A DNA stretch of 64,000 bases from Mercurialis annua (taxonomy: Eukaryota; Streptophyta; Magnoliopsida; Malpighiales; Euphorbiaceae), in NCBI RefSeq assembly GCF_937616625.2, contig NC_065570.1:21228046-21292045 (forward strand). Reading direction: 5' to 3'. The position numbers and the translations under genes were made by a program. Below, piece by piece: positions 1 to 13,440 of this stretch. The first letter of the stretch is position 1; the number at the start of each line of letters is the position of its first letter. The notes beneath the pieces were generated by a model that had not been told where the DNA came from, made no database searches, and worked only from the letters and a program-made list of their open reading frames with translations.

Positions 1-3000
1 AAACGTTACGAAACCAATCTAAACGTTTAAAACGGTATGAAACAAATACAAACGTTTCCCCTTTTTAGCGATTTATGTCAAACGTTTACAACCTTTACGA
101 AACAAATCTGAACGTTTCACCTTTTTAGCTGTTTAAGCCAAACATTTACAAAACTTACGAAATAAATTCAAACGTTTCACCTTTTTAGTAATTTAAGGCA
201 AACGTTTAAAACGTTACCAAACAAATCCAAACGTTTCACCTTTTTAGCTGTTTAAGCCAAACGTTTATAACGTTACGAAACCCATCCAAATGTTTAAAAT
301 GTTACTAAACAAATTCAAACGTTTCATCTTTTTAGCGATTTAAGCCAAACATTTACAACGTTACGAAACAAATCCAAACGTTTCACCTTTTTAGCGATTT
401 AAGCCAAACATTTACAAACGTTACGAATCAAATCCAAATGTTTCACCTTTTAGCGATTTATGCCAAACGTTTAAAACGTTACGAAACCAATCAAAACGTT
501 TAAAACGTTACGAAACAAATTTAAATGTTTCACATTTTTAGCTATATAAGCCAAACGTTTACAAACATTACGATACAAATTCAAACGTTTCACCTTTTTT
601 AGTGATTTAGGCCAAACGTTTAAAATGTTTCGAAACCAATCCAAATGTTTAAAACATTACGAAACAAATCCAAACGTTTCATCTTTTTAGAGATTTAAGC
701 TGAACGATTACAAACGTTACGAAACAAATCCAAACATTCACCTTTTTAAGCATTTAAGCCAAACGTTTAAAATGTTACGAAACTAATCCAAACGTTTAAA
801 ACGTTACGAAAAGAATCCAAATGTTTCTCCTTTGTAGCAGTTTAAGCCAAACATTTACAAACATAACGAATCAAATCCAAACGTTTTACCTTTTTATCAA
901 TTTTAGCCAAACGTTTAAAACATTACGAAACCAATCCAAACGTTTAAAACGTTATGAAACAAATCCAAACGTTTCCACTTTTAAGCGATTTAAGCCAAAC
1001 ATGTAAAACGTTATGAAACCAATCCAAACGTTTAAAACGTTTCGAAACAAATCCAAATGTTTCACCTTTTTAGTGATTTAAGCCAAATGTTTACAAACTT
1101 TACGAAACAAATACAAACGTTTCACCTTTTTAGCGATTTAAGCCAAATGTTTAATATGTTACGAAACCAATCCAAAAGTTTAAAACGTTACGAAACAAAT
1201 CCAAATGATCCTCCTTTTTTAGTGATTTAAGACCAACAAACGTTACGAAACAAATCCAAACATTTCACAGTTTTAAGCATTTAAGCCAAACGCTAAAACG
1301 TTACAAAACCAATCCAAAAGTTTAAAACGTTACAAAACTAACATTTCCCCTTTTTAGCGATTAAAGCCAAACATTTACTAACGTTAGGAAACAAATCAAA
1401 AGGTTTCATCTTTTTAGAAAATTCAGCCAAACGTTGAAAACGTTACGAAACCAATCCAAACGTTTAAAATGCTACGAAAAAAATCCAAACATTTCACCTT
1501 TTTAGTGATTTAAGCCAAACGTTTACGAAGGTTACGAAACAAATCCAAACGTTTTACCTATTTAGCGGTTTATGCCAAACGTTGGAAACTTTACGAAACC
1601 ATTGCAAACGTTGTAAACGTTACGAAACAAATCGAAACGTTTCAACTTTTTGTGATTTAAGCCAAATGTTGCAAACGTTATGAAACAAATCTTACTGTAT
1701 GACTTTTTTCTCAATATAAGCCAAACGTTTAAAATGCTACGAAACTAGTACAAATGTTTAAAACTTTACAAACAAATCCAAATGTTTTCCCTTTTTAGCG
1801 AATTAAGCCAAACGTTACGAAACAAATCCAAACGTTTCCCCTTTTTAGCGGTTTACTCCAAACGTTTAGAACGTTACGAAACCAATACAAACGTATAAAA
1901 AGTTATGAAATAAATCCAAAATATTTCAGTTTTTAGCGATTTAAGCCAAATGTTTTGAATCGTTTCGAAACAAATCCAAACGTTTCACCTTTTTAGCGAT
2001 TTAAGCCAAACATTAAAATGTTACGAAACCAATCCAAACTTTTAAAATGTTACGACACAAATCCAAATGTTTCTCCTTTTTAGCAATTTACAAACGTTAC
2101 GAAACAAATCCAAACATTTTGCCTTTTTATCAATTTAAGGCAAATGTTTAAAACGTTAAGAAACCAATCCAAACGTTTAAAACGTTACGAAAAACAAACA
2201 TCCAATCGTTTCCCCTTTTTAGCGATTTAAGCCAAACGTTTACAAACTCTAGGAAACAAATCCAAACGTTTCACATTTTTAGCGGTTTAAGCCAAACCTT
2301 CAAAACGTTACGAAACCAATCCAAACGTTTAAAACGTTACGAAATAAATCCACATGTTTCACCTTTTTAGAGATTTAATCCAAACATTTACAAACGTTAC
2401 GAAACAAATCCAAATGTTTCACCTTTACAGCGATTTAAGCCAAACATTTAAAACATTACGAAACTAATCCAAATGTTTAAAACGATACGAAACAAATCCA
2501 AACGTTTCTCCTTTTTAGCGATTTAAGCCAAATATTTACAGACGTTACCAAACAAATCCAAACGTTTCCCCTTTTATCAATTTAAGCCAAACGTTTTAAA
2601 CGTTACGAAACCAATCCAAACATTTAAAACGTTACAAAAATCCAAACGTTTCCCCTTTTTAGCGATTTAAACCAAACGTTTACAAACGTTCCAAAAAAAT
2701 CAAAACGTTCACCTTTTTAGCGGTTTAAGACGATTAAAACGTTATGAAACCAATCCAAACATTTAAAACGTTTCGAAACAAATCCACACGTTTCACCTTT
2801 TTAGCGATTTAAGCCAAACGTTTACAAACGTTACGAAATAAATCCAAACGTTTTAACTTTTTAGCGATTTAAGCTAAACGTTTAGAAACGTTACGAAATA
2901 AATCCAAATGTTTCACCTTTTTAGCGATTTAAGCTAAATGTTTAAAACGTTACGAAACCAATATAAACTTTCTAAACGTTACGAAACAAATCCAAATGTT

Positions 3001-6000
3001 TCATCTTTTTAGCGATTTATGTCAAACGTTTACAAAGGCTACGAAACAAATCCAAACGTTTCACCTTTTTAGCGATTTATACCAAACATTTAAAACATCA
3101 TGAAACCAATCCAAATATTTAAAACTTTACGAAACAAATCCAAACGTTTCACCTTTTTTAACGATTTAAGCAAAATATTTACAATCGTTACGAAACAAAA
3201 CTCAACGTTTTACCTTTTTATCAATTGAAGCAAAATGATTAAAAATATTACGAATAGTATCCAAACGTTTGAAACGTTACGAAACAAATCCAAACATTTA
3301 ACTTTTTTAGCGATTTAAGCCAAACATCTACAAACGTTAAGAAACAAATCCAAATGTTTCCCCTTTTGAGCGATTGAAGCTAAACGTTAGGAAACGTTAC
3401 AATACAAATCCAAATGTTTCACCTTTTTAGCGATTTAAGTTAAACGTTTAAAACGATACGAAACCAATCCAAACGTTTTAAATGGTATAAAAGAAATACA
3501 ATAGTTTCACCTTTTTAGCAATTTAAGTAGGAAACAAATCCAAACGTTTCACTTTTTTAGCAATCTAAGCAAAACATTTAAAACATTACGAAAGCAATCC
3601 AAATGAACGTTACAAAACAAATCAAAACGTTTCACCTTTTTAGTGATTTGAGCAAAATATTTACAAACGTTGCGAAATAAATCCAAACTTTTAAAACATT
3701 ACGAAACAAATCTAATCGTTTTCCCTTTTTAGCAATTTAAGCCAAACGTTTACCAACATTACGAAACAAATCCAAACGTTTCACCTTCTTAGCGTTTTAA
3801 ACCAAACATTTAAAACGTCACAAAACCAAATTAAACGTTTAACGTTACGAAAAAAATCCACACATTTAACCTTTTTAGTGATTTAAGCCAAACATTACGA
3901 ATGTTACGAAACAAATATAAACGTTTATCCTTTTTAGCGATTTAAGCCAAACATTTACAAACGTTACGAAACAAATCCAAACGTTTCACCATTTTAGCGA
4001 TTTAAGCTAAACGTTTAAAATGTTACAAAACCAATCAAAACATTTAAAACGTTACGAAACAAATCCAAATGTTTCACTTTTTTAGCGATTTAAGTCAAAC
4101 ATTTGCAATTGATACGAAACAAATTCAAACGTTTCATCTTTTTAGCGATTTAAGCCAAACGTTTAAAATGTTACGAAACCAATCCAAACGGTGAAAACAT
4201 TACGAAATAAATCCAAATGTTTCACCTTTTAGCGATTTAAGCCAAAAGATTACAAACGTTACGAAACAAATCCAAACATTTCACCTTTGTAGCGGTTTAC
4301 GCCAAACGTTTACAAACGTTATTAAACAAATCCAAACGTTTCACCTTTTTATCAATTTGAAGCAAAGGTTTAAAGCGTTACGAAACCAATCCAAACGTTT
4401 AAAAAGTTACAAAACAAATCCAAACGTTTCCCCTTTTTAGAAATTTAAGGCAAACGTTTACAAAGGTTTCACCTTTTTAGCGGTTTAAAACAAACGTTGA
4501 AAACATTTCGAAATCCAAACGTTTAAAACGTTATGAAACAAATCCACAAGTTTGACCTTTTTAACGATTTAAGCCAAACGTTTACAAACGTACGAAACAA
4601 ATCCAAACATTTGACCTTTTTAACGATTTAAGCAAAACGTTTACAAACGTTACGAAACAAATCCAAACGTTTCACCTTTTTAGCGATTTAAACCAAATGT
4701 TTAAAACGTTACGAAACTAATCAAAACATTTAAAACGTTACGAAACAAATCCAAATGTTTCACCTTTTTAGCGATATATGCCAAACGTTTACAAACGTTA
4801 TGAAACAAATTCAAACGTTTCACCTTTTTAGAGATTTAAGCTAAACAACTAAAATATTACGAAACCAATCCAAACGCTTAAAATGTTACGAAACAAATCA
4901 AAACGTTTCACCTATATTAGCAATTTAGGCCAAACGTTTAAAATGTTACAAAACCATTCCAAACTTAGGAAACAAATCTAAATGTTTCAACTTTTTAGTG
5001 ATTTAAGCAAAACGTTTACAAACGTTTCGAAACAAATTCAATAGTTTTACCTTTTTTGTGATTTAAGCCAAACGTTTATAACGTTACGAAACAAATGCAA
5101 ACGTTTCACCTTTTTAGCAATTTAAGCCAAACGTTTACAAACGTTAGGAAACAAATCCAAACGTTTCACATTTTTATAAATTTAAGCCTAACGTTTAAAA
5201 TGTTACGAAACCAATCCAAACGTTTAAAACATTACGAAACAAATCCAAAAGTTTCCCCTTTTTAGGGGTTTAAACCAAACGTTTAAAACGTTTCAAATCC
5301 AATCCAAATGTTTAAAACGTTACCAAACAAATCGACACGTTTATGCTTTTTTGTGATTTAAGCCAAACGTTTACAAACGTCACGAAACAAATCCAAAGGT
5401 TTCACCTTTTTAGCGATTTAAGCCAACATTTACAAACGTTACGAAACAAATCCAAACGTTTCACATTATTAGCGAGTTAAGCCAAAACATTTCAAACATT
5501 ACAAAACCAATCCAAACGTTTAAAACGTTACGAAAAAAATCCAAATGTTTCACCTTTTTAGCAATTTAAGCTAAATGTTTACAAACGTTACGAAAAAAAT
5601 TCAAACGTTTCACCTTTTTAGCGATTTAAGCCAAACGTTTAAAATGTTGCGAAACTAATCCAAACGTCTAAAATGTTACGAAACAAATCCAAACGTTCCA
5701 TCTTTTTATTCGATTTAAGCCAAACGTTACGAAACAAATCCAAACATTTCACCTTTTTAAGCATTTTAACCAAACGTTTAAAACGCTACGAAACCAATCC
5801 AAACGTTTAAAATGTTATGGAATAAATCCAAACGTTTCACCCAATTAGCGATTTAACCCAAACGTTAACAAACGTTACGAAATAAATCCAAACGTTTCAC
5901 CTTTTTAGGACATTCAGCCAAACTTTACGAAACAAATCATAGCATTTCACCTTTTTAGCTATTTAAGGTAAACGTTTACAAACTTTACAAAAAAAATCCA

Positions 6001-6947
6001 AACTTTTCACCTGTATAGCGGTTTAAGACAAACGAATAAATTGTTACAAAACCAATCCAAACGTTTCCCCTTTTAAGCAATTTAAGCCAAACGTTTAAAA
6101 TGTTAAGAAACCATTCCAAACGTTTTAAACGTTACAAACAAATCCAAACGTTTCATCTTTTTAATTATTTAAGCCAAACGTTTACAAACATTACGAAAAA
6201 ATACAGACTTTTTAACTTTTTAGCGATTTAAGCAAAACGTTTAAAACGTTAAGAAACCAATCCAAACGTTTAAAACGTTACAAAACAAATCCAAACGTTT
6301 CATTTTTTTAGCAATTTAAGCCAAACGTTTACAAACGTTACAAAACAAATCCAAACATATCACCTTTTTATCAATTTAAGCCAAATGTTTAAAATGTTAC
6401 GAAACCAATCCAAACGTTTAAAACTTTACGAAACAAATTCAAACGTTTTCCCTTTTTAGCCATTTAAGACAAACGTTTACAAACATTACAAAACAAATCC
6501 AAATATTTCACCATTTTAACGGTTTAATCCAAACGTTTAAAACGTTATGAAACCAATCCAAACGTTTAAAACGTTACGAAATAAATCCACACGTTTCACC
6601 GTCTTAGAGATTTAAGCCAAATGTTTACAAACGTTACGAATCAAATCCAAAACGTTTCAGTTTTTTAGCTATATAAGCCAAACGTTCAGAAACATTACGA
6701 AACAAATCTAAAAGTTTCACCTTTTTAGCAATTTAAGCCAAACGTTTAAAACGTTATGAAACCAATCCAAACTTTTAAAACGTAACGAAAAAAATTCAAA
6801 TGTTTCACCTTTTTAGCGATTTACAAACGTTACAGAACAAATCCAAACGTTTTGCTTTTTTATCAATTTAAGCCAAACATTTAAAGCGTTACGAAACCAA
6901 TCCAAACGTTTAAAACGTTACGAAACAAATCCAAATGTTTTCCCTTT
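1..6947. repeat. Satellite array, block A
   Basis: This is a tandem array of a roughly 60-bp unit. Its recurring motifs are AAACGTTT, CTTTTTAGCGATTTAAG and GTTACGAAACAAATCC. Some units carry an extra 29-bp segment ending GAAACCAATCC, giving about 88 bp, so 60- and 88-bp units alternate irregularly. Monomers differ by many substitutions, often CG to TG or CA, and by small indels, so the array is old rather than freshly homogenised. Short open frames inside it are by-products of the 60-bp (20-codon) periodicity. There is no gene here. The part from about 3200 to 6947 is collinear with a later copy in block D. Confidence 0.95.
6943..6947. repeat. Target site duplication of L1, left copy (CCTTT)
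   Basis: CCTTT directly precedes the TG of the L1 LTR and is repeated at 17149-17153 right after the closing CA. It comes from the CACCTTTTTAGC part of the satellite unit. The 5-bp length is typical of Ty3/gypsy and Ty1/copia integrases. Confidence 0.93.
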
Positions 6948-7537
6948 TGCCACGACCCATTTTCATGAATCGCGACCTGCGTTAGGTATTGGTATGGTTG
7001 TACTGAAACCTGTAGCTAGCCTAGCGGATAACCGATAATTACATAAACCTGCAAGAAACCAATGCTCGGGTGCAACCGAGACTTCAGCCTAGTTCTAGCA
7101 GTTCATAAAATACAACATTTATATAATTATTGTTCGATCAATTCCGAGTCATAGCATAAATATTTAATAACCCAAGTTATTATATTAAAGCCAAAACAAT
7201 TAAATCAGTAGAATAATTCCAATAACAAGTATTAGACAAATACGGCTTCTAATTACTACTGCGGTCTAAGAATAAAATCAGTTTAATAAACTTTATTAAG
7301 TAAAGTAAAACCTCAGAGGAAATAAAGAATCAGAGAGCAGCTGACTCGCTCATATCTTAACCCTAGAAAAATTGGGAAAACAACGGGGTCAGATATACTG
7401 AGATGAGTTCATACCACTATTTACATTTATCAAGTGGAAAACCTTTAAAACCGTTTAAAACATTTAATAACAACATTACGTATAATAGTTGGAACCCTAA
7501 TCCACAATACTAAATATAACCATAATCTGATAGGCCT

Positions 7538-7662
7538 GGTCCCGAGAGCTGAGCTACACCGAGTTACTACTGACCATTCTTAATCCATAACCAGAGTCCC
7601 GAGAGCTGAGCTACACTAAGTTACTCTACTGCTCCCGATAGCTATGCTAACACCAAGTTACC
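7538..7662 (-). repeat. Triple repeat cassette in the L1 3' LTR
   Basis: Three copies of a unit read on the plus strand as GTCCCGAGAGCTGAGCTAC followed by ACCGAGTTAC, spaced about 40-50 bp apart. The third copy has drifted. The same cassette is present in L1 right, L2 and L3 and is replaced by other repeats in L5 and L6. Function unknown. Confidence 0.8.
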
Positions 7663-7710
7663 TTCACATATCACATACCTTATCTAGATCAATGCTGGTG
7701 CACACGCAGT

Positions 7711-7729
7711 CCTAATGATGCCCATTAGG
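7711..7729 (-). other. Conserved LTR stem-loop, L1 3' LTR
   Basis: Arms CCTAATG and CATTAGG enclose a 5-base loop. The hairpin sits between GCAGT and TAGCATGT, blocks that recur in every L-family LTR. Relatives keep the pairing with different bases (see the L5, L4 and L6 entries), which points to a structured RNA element. Confidence 0.7.
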
Positions 7730-9416
7730 TAGCATGTGCCAACTAAGAGCCATAATGGAAAAACAGTTCGGAGTTGTACGTATACAATATATATAGATAT
7801 TAAAATAACAATTTACTTAATAAAACGGTAAATAGAAAGTACAAACTCACTGCTTGCTAATCCACATGAAAACTCCTAGCAAGCAACCTAGACTCAGTTC
7901 GCCTCAAAAGCACGAACAGTCGACGAGTCTAAGAAAATGTAAAATTATTATTAAAACTGATCCTAACTCTAGAGAGTACTAGACACCACATAGGACTAGC
8001 ACAAACAACAAGTCAAGGTAAAGCCAACCAGAGTAAACATAGTACTTAATTAATTAATAAACCACACAAGTCAAGTCTATTGAGTTCCTGCTTTAAAATA
8101 CATTTCATAAAATATTATTTAAAACAATTATTAAATAATAAACCAAGTAATTTCCTAATAGTGGGTTAGCCGAATTACCGGTAACTACCAAGCTAACCTC
8201 ACATGTCGGGTGAACCAATTCTAACCCGACCCAACAATTTTATCAAAATATAAACCATAGTTGATAAAATAATAATTGCAAGCGGAACTCAATATCCATA
8301 ACCAAAAGTAACCTTTAGTTACCGAAAAAACTTAACTAAATTAATTTTAAGAAAACGTCATAAAGTCGAAACGTAACTTTAACCAACTTGGCACCTTAAG
8401 CCAATAATTTTAAAATAATAATTACCCAAGTAATTTTCCTAATGATGATTGTAAAACAATCAACTCTTTCAAATGAAATTATCAAAACGATCCAATTATA
8501 ATCCAAACAAACATTATTTTCAGATTAAAATCACTATTAACGATTAGCAATTTAGTAGCCGAATCGGCAAAGAAAGTTTGATTTCAAAATCGGTTTTTAC
8601 CAAGCCAATAATTCAGAATAAACATGCTAACATCTCTTTGAATAAACAACTTGAATTAAGAAAGACGAACAGCCATAAGCATGGATTCTCAAACTGTCAA
8701 CAACAACCAAATCAAACAAGAATAAAATCAAACTTGCACCTTAACCAACAATAACCATATTAATATTTTGATCTCAACTAAATAACAATCTCAGTTAATA
8801 TACACTCAAAACAAAAGTGAGCAATCAACAGGGACAATGTCATGATCGAACCGAACCATCGCTACGTACAACAAACAATGAGATCAATAGCAGTAAAGCC
8901 CGATACTGATAAGAACAACACGTAGCAGTTTAATAATCCTAACGAACAACATGAATGACACCAGGTTAAGGTTGGGCAATTTGGCCGCAACCGCCATAAG
9001 AAATTCTTCCAATGCTTGGGTCAAAACTCAAAACAAATAATCAAGCAATGATTTCATAATAGTAACACATGTATATAAGAAATCACGAATAAATCGGCAG
9101 CAATTATAAAGTCAGAAATCGCAGTCAACGAACATGGAACAAGAAACCACAGTGACATTAAAAGCAAGAGAATTCGAACGTACCGATTAAAGACAACCAT
9201 GCCCTAATGACTTCTGAGATGAAACGGTTCAGATTATACGTGATAGAATATTCTCACACGATGCTAGGACAACAAGAGTAACGAATTATGAACGAATAGA
9301 ACAATAACAAATGAATACACGAATGAAACGAGAAGCAAATCACTTACCGGAATCCAAAAGATAATGAGAGGGATGAAAAGTTATGATCTCTGAGTGTTTT
9401 TATCAATGAGAGTCGA

Positions 9417-9475
9417 CTAGGGTTTTAAGAAAACGAAAGAAAGAGAGTTTGGTCGAGCTATTGGGTCTATTTACA
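9417..9475 (-). promoter_or_regulatory. Telo-box and mutated TATA box in the L1 3' LTR
   Basis: On the minus strand the TATA position reads TGTAAATA at 9468-9475, where the 5' LTR has TATAAATA. The telo-box-like AAACCCTAG follows at 9417-9425. The promoter is probably weakened here, which matters little for a 3' LTR. Confidence 0.6.
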
Positions 9476-9497
9476 GATCCCACGATAATTATCAGAA

Positions 9498-9617
9498 CAG
9501 GGCGCAATGGAAGGCGCGTGGCGAGGCGCGACGGGCCATCGCGCCCTCTTCAAATTTTAAAAACAGGGCTCGACGCGAGGCGCGCTGGCCTTGCCGCGCC
9601 TTCCGTCGCGCGCTGCA
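9498..9617 (-). repeat. GC-rich stem-loop cluster in the L1 3' LTR
   Basis: Two nested inverted repeats built on GGGCGCG and CGCGCCC, GC-rich against an AT-rich background, just upstream of the TATA position. The first arm pair is mismatched compared with the 5' LTR copy at 16864-16980. Confidence 0.7.
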
Positions 9618-9783
9618 GGCATAATATATAAAACAGGCCCGAAACGGGCCCCGAGCCCAGCCACGAAGCGAATCTGATTCCGAACTTCAAAAATGGACTA
9701 ATGAAGCCCAAACACGCGAGATACGGAAGATGAAATGAACGAACAACCATCGGAAACATAAACAGAAAACACGGGGTATTACA

Positions 9784-9819
9784 TTCTCCCCAACTTATAC
9801 AAAATTCGTCCTCGCATTT
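9784..9819 (-). other. Polypurine tract and preceding stem-loop of L1
   Basis: On the minus strand AGTTGGGGAGAA directly abuts the 3' LTR start TGTAATACC, as expected for the plus-strand priming tract. Just before it lies the motif AAATGCGAGGACGAATTT, an imperfect stem-loop common near the 3' end of Ty3/gypsy elements. Confidence 0.85.
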
Positions 9820-10260
9820 AACATAAAACACAACCCACGAAAAACATATGATAAAACTATTTACTATCCGAAAAAAACCGTATAAAGCCAACATAAAACA
9901 TATAAACAGGGTACCCAATGTAATCAAGGATAGCACTAACAACGATGCTGCAAACAAACCCTGTTTTTCAAAACGGTCTCAATGACATACGCACTTGCGT
10001 AAGTAAAACTCAACATGAACGATAACTCAATATCACCACTTGCACAAACCGAACCACCTCAAGTGGTTACAAAAAGTAACGATACTAAATTCCATGTAAC
10101 GCAAACGATAACGCCAGTTTAGGTGAAATAAAACGAGGTAACACAAACTCTCCCATATACGACTCGAATGAAATATTCTGGATAGTAAAAAAAAAGAACC
10201 TCAAGTAAAATTTCTACATAGAGAAGGTCAGCACAAGACCAGACATGCCGAAAATACATA

Positions 10261-10308
10261 TGGGGTATTACATTCTCCCCAACCTATGAAAAATTCGACC
10301 TCGAATTT
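10261..10308 (-). other. Second, internal PPT plus LTR-start boundary in L1
   Basis: On the minus strand there is a stem-loop (AAATTCGAGGTCGAATTT), a purine tract AGGTTGGGGAGAA and then TGTAATACCCCA, that is, a complete PPT/LTR junction 489 bp inside the real one. The sequence beyond it does not look like the L1 LTR. It is probably a relic of an older LTR or of strand transfer between two related elements. Confidence 0.8.
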
Positions 10309-12033
10309 CAAACTGAACTAATTCGCACCATAAGCGTCACGACACACAAATGCGCAAATTTTTCTGATTCCGATAACTCGTTGCTCTAAAGATTAAATCG
10401 ATCAACACAATTGAATAATCCAAAATTTCCTAACTGATACTCACAAATACACTTTGACGGAGTGGCTTCCAAAACCATCTCGCATATTAAAAATTATAAA
10501 ATCCTCAATTATCAAAATAAAGATCAAGCCCTTAGCTCGACTATAGTTCTATAATTCCAAACTCTTTTGCCTCAAACAAAACATGGATACTGCAAACATA
10601 GCTGTTAAAATCAATTGTTCTAAAACACTTACTTACTTCCACTTATAGCATCTCTACATTAACATTATCGATAACAAAACCCAATAAACTCAGATAATAT
10701 TTCGGTTCTAGAACAAACATTAATAATAATCTAATCCTAACGATTAGTACCAACTCGATAATACCATTATCTTGTGAATCATAAAACACAAAAACTCATA
10801 TCGCAATTCAAAGAAAAGCGAACTTCTCTCATGACACATAAATCTCTAGACCTTTGATACACAATATCAATCATAATGATTCTTCCAATCATTCATAACA
10901 TAACGCCATAACTAAACTGGACATCGACTGAATCTCACAACTTAAAATTTTTATCGCCCACATCAAGGTTTCAACCACTTACCCAAACGATATTTAAACA
11001 TTACAATAACACCATCAATCAACTAATGGTTGTTGAAACCTATTAACCACGATCTTCGATTCACGAATCAGTTAACTCATGCATCCAAATCAAACTCAAA
11101 TTATTGCCTCAATTGACTATTTCCTCGTATACAACGAGATATCACTACGATCAAATCACCACGACCGGATTGTTAGTTATACTCAAAACCAACCCATGTG
11201 GGTATAAAATCTTTGAATACAAAATATTTTATATAAAAAAATTTTCACCCTGTTTAAAAGACTCTACGTCTTACACCTCCTTTTTCATTCAAAATCGAAA
11301 TACCTTTACCGTTAAAAAACCATCGATTTTGCAAACCCTTGAAAATTTTCAAAATAACCACATTTTGAATACTAAAATTTCCCTTACTTTTAAATACGTT
11401 TGCAAATTTATGAAACGGTTCAACTGACAAAATTTATGTTCTCTTTAAATCAACTTGCTAAAACACTTGTTAAATATTTTATACTTTCTCGTAAAAGTCA
11501 AACTGCGGCAAAATCCTTCATATTCAAAATACACATTAATGTTTCAAAATGTTAAAATTTAAATCGTATCTATATTTTTTGCTCTTAAACAAAAACACAA
11601 TTGAGGAAATTGCTCGAGCGAAAAATTTACTATCCCTTTTGAATCAATTTTGGCAGAATTTCTCTCTTTCCTCAGAAAGGTAAAATTTAGCAGTTCCAAT
11701 CTCTTTGTTTATGAAAATGCCTTTATACCAATATACTATAATACTTTGACAATGTCAAATCTGAAAAGATAAAGTTTCTTTTAAAAAGATAGTGTTTACA
11801 CACACATGAGCATAACCAATATCCTTAATCCACTAATCCTTAAATCACTAATAGGAAATTATCACGAAAACTTCCTAATCTGAATCTAACCATACGCCAC
11901 ACTTGGCACAACTATATCTCGAGCGCAACCTCAAATTCAATTTCACGTTCCATGAACGCGATCGTAACAATTCAGACTAATCCATTACAACGTAATCACC
12001 CAAAATTTACCACCATCATCACAGAGTATTCGT

Positions 12034-12264
12034 CTAGCTACCTCTCGGTAACAGTTTCAAAATTATTTGAAATCCGACAACTTTAAAAATACATTTATCA
12101 TAATATGACTCGCGAGCTCGTTTCAAAACATCATTCTTAAAACACTTTATTGATAAAATCCGTTTTACATAATTGTGCGCCAGGGTGATGACATCTCTCA
12201 TCCCCAAAGAGTTGCATCCAATCCTAATCATTTCTATGCACGTGATGAATGTACTATTATGCAT
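12034..12264 (-). pseudogene. Relic reading frame shared by L1 and L2 (76 codons)
   Basis: A 76-codon frame with no domain I recognise. L2 carries the homologous 231-nt stretch at 48807-49037, with the same start and the same terminal stop position and no net indel. In L2 it has two in-frame stops. Most differences in the first 34 codons are conservative at the protein level. This may be the last fragment of a coding region, or merely conserved non-coding sequence that happens to be open in L1. No ribosomal or expression evidence can be read here. Confidence 0.35.
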
Positions 12265-13329
12265 GCATCAATTTTTTGTTTATCTTTTATTTATTGAAAA
12301 TACTCAGTGCTCAATGCAATCCTATTCGTGACATTCAAATGCATGTTCATGATATGTCTGGGCACAATTACGTGTTGAAAATATTTCAAACATTTTAACA
12401 TTTCGACCCTTGAAATCAACTCCTCAATTAAATATTTGCTACATGTTACACTCTGTGAGATGTGCACTCGATGACCTCAAAATATTTCTCAAATTCCTTA
12501 CTTGCAACCTAGCAACATTCGATGCTATATAGCAACTTAACCTGATAACTTCGCTTAAACTTTATCACATGAAGTATCCAACTAACCTCAACCCAAACTG
12601 AAACTTATTCCCAAGGAAATAACACATCAATACGTTCCTACAAAACTTATCGCCAGCTCCCGCATCGCATCATCAATTGATGTAAACACCAGTGTATTAA
12701 TACACCGATCTATCTTTTCGGGTCAGACTTTCCAATATCCTTTTTAGGATAATCAGAAATCATCAACCATTTCAAGGGAATACTTCCCTTAAATTCCTCG
12801 ATATCGAAACCCAAAGATTTCGAACAAGTTAGCAAACCCAGCTTAACCCAATGCCGAAACTAGATCAAAATAGGGTCTGAACAAAAGTTCGACTCCCAAT
12901 CAAAACTAACATCAAGATATCAACCATAACCGTGTGAACTAAAACATCTCATGTTCTTCTCCGCACAAAGAGACAAAACAAAGCAAACAACGTATTTCAA
13001 CCAAACTTGCGAGATGCACAACGCAAATTAAAACCAAAAAATATTTTGATTTCTACAAACCATAAACCACTTAAGCATGCCATTGAACACAAAAGACCCA
13101 AGCATACTTAAAATACAAAATCAGGACATGCTATGACAAGCTCTGAATTTTATATCAAAATCAACTTGTAATTACTCATTTTTCAAGAGTACGCTACAAA
13201 ATTTATTTTGAAATTTAAAAGTCAAATACGAAAACTTCCAAATTTTGTTGAGCCCCACAGTTAAAACAAAATCACTTTCTGTAATAGTCTCTTCTTATTA
13301 ATCAATTGCTTTAAAACGGATACCCAAGT

Positions 13330-13440
13330 ATCTCAAACTATAAATTCATCGAGCTAGCCGAGTTATTACAACTACCAAGCTCAACTCCAAAATTTGGGTG
13401 ACCCAAGTCGAACCCAATACAACTGTATATAAAACATAAT
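13330..13440 (-). repeat. LTR-like segment inside the L1 interior
   Basis: On the plus strand it reads CGAGTTATTACAACTACC and GGTGACCCAAGTCGAACCC, closely matching the LTR stretch near 15500-15580 of the same element. The L2 interior has the same paralogous segment at 47640-47735, so the duplication predates the split of L1 and L2. Confidence 0.7.

Larger units (their letters stand above)
6948..9783 (-). repeat. 3' LTR of L1
   Basis: On the minus strand this is the downstream LTR. On the plus strand it begins TGCCACGACCC, a mutated form of the family end TGTCACGACCC, and closes GGGGTATTACA. It carries the same modules as the other L-family LTRs, in sense order: dyad array, TATA position, telo-box, conserved hairpin, triple repeat and poly(A)-signal block. 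It is 21 bp shorter than its partner because of one indel near 8255. Its TATA box is mutated (see 9417-9475), as can be tolerated in a 3' LTR. Confidence 0.93.

Noticed and set aside
821..1006. Open frame in the satellite, and similar ones at 17302-17499, 18311-18520, 33832-34026 and 35400-35594
   Set aside because: Products are repeats of the same translated satellite unit. The 60-bp unit is 20 codons long and stays open by chance, and 29-bp segments break it.
1..6947. Regular ~30-bp repeats as a CRISPR array
   Set aside because: Eukaryotic satellite; the spacers are themselves related repeats and there are no cas genes.
9550..9957. 135-codon minus-strand frame across the L1 LTR/PPT
   Set aside because: It spans the LTR boundary and purine tract and lacks any recognisable domain; the homologous L1 LTR has only a shorter version.
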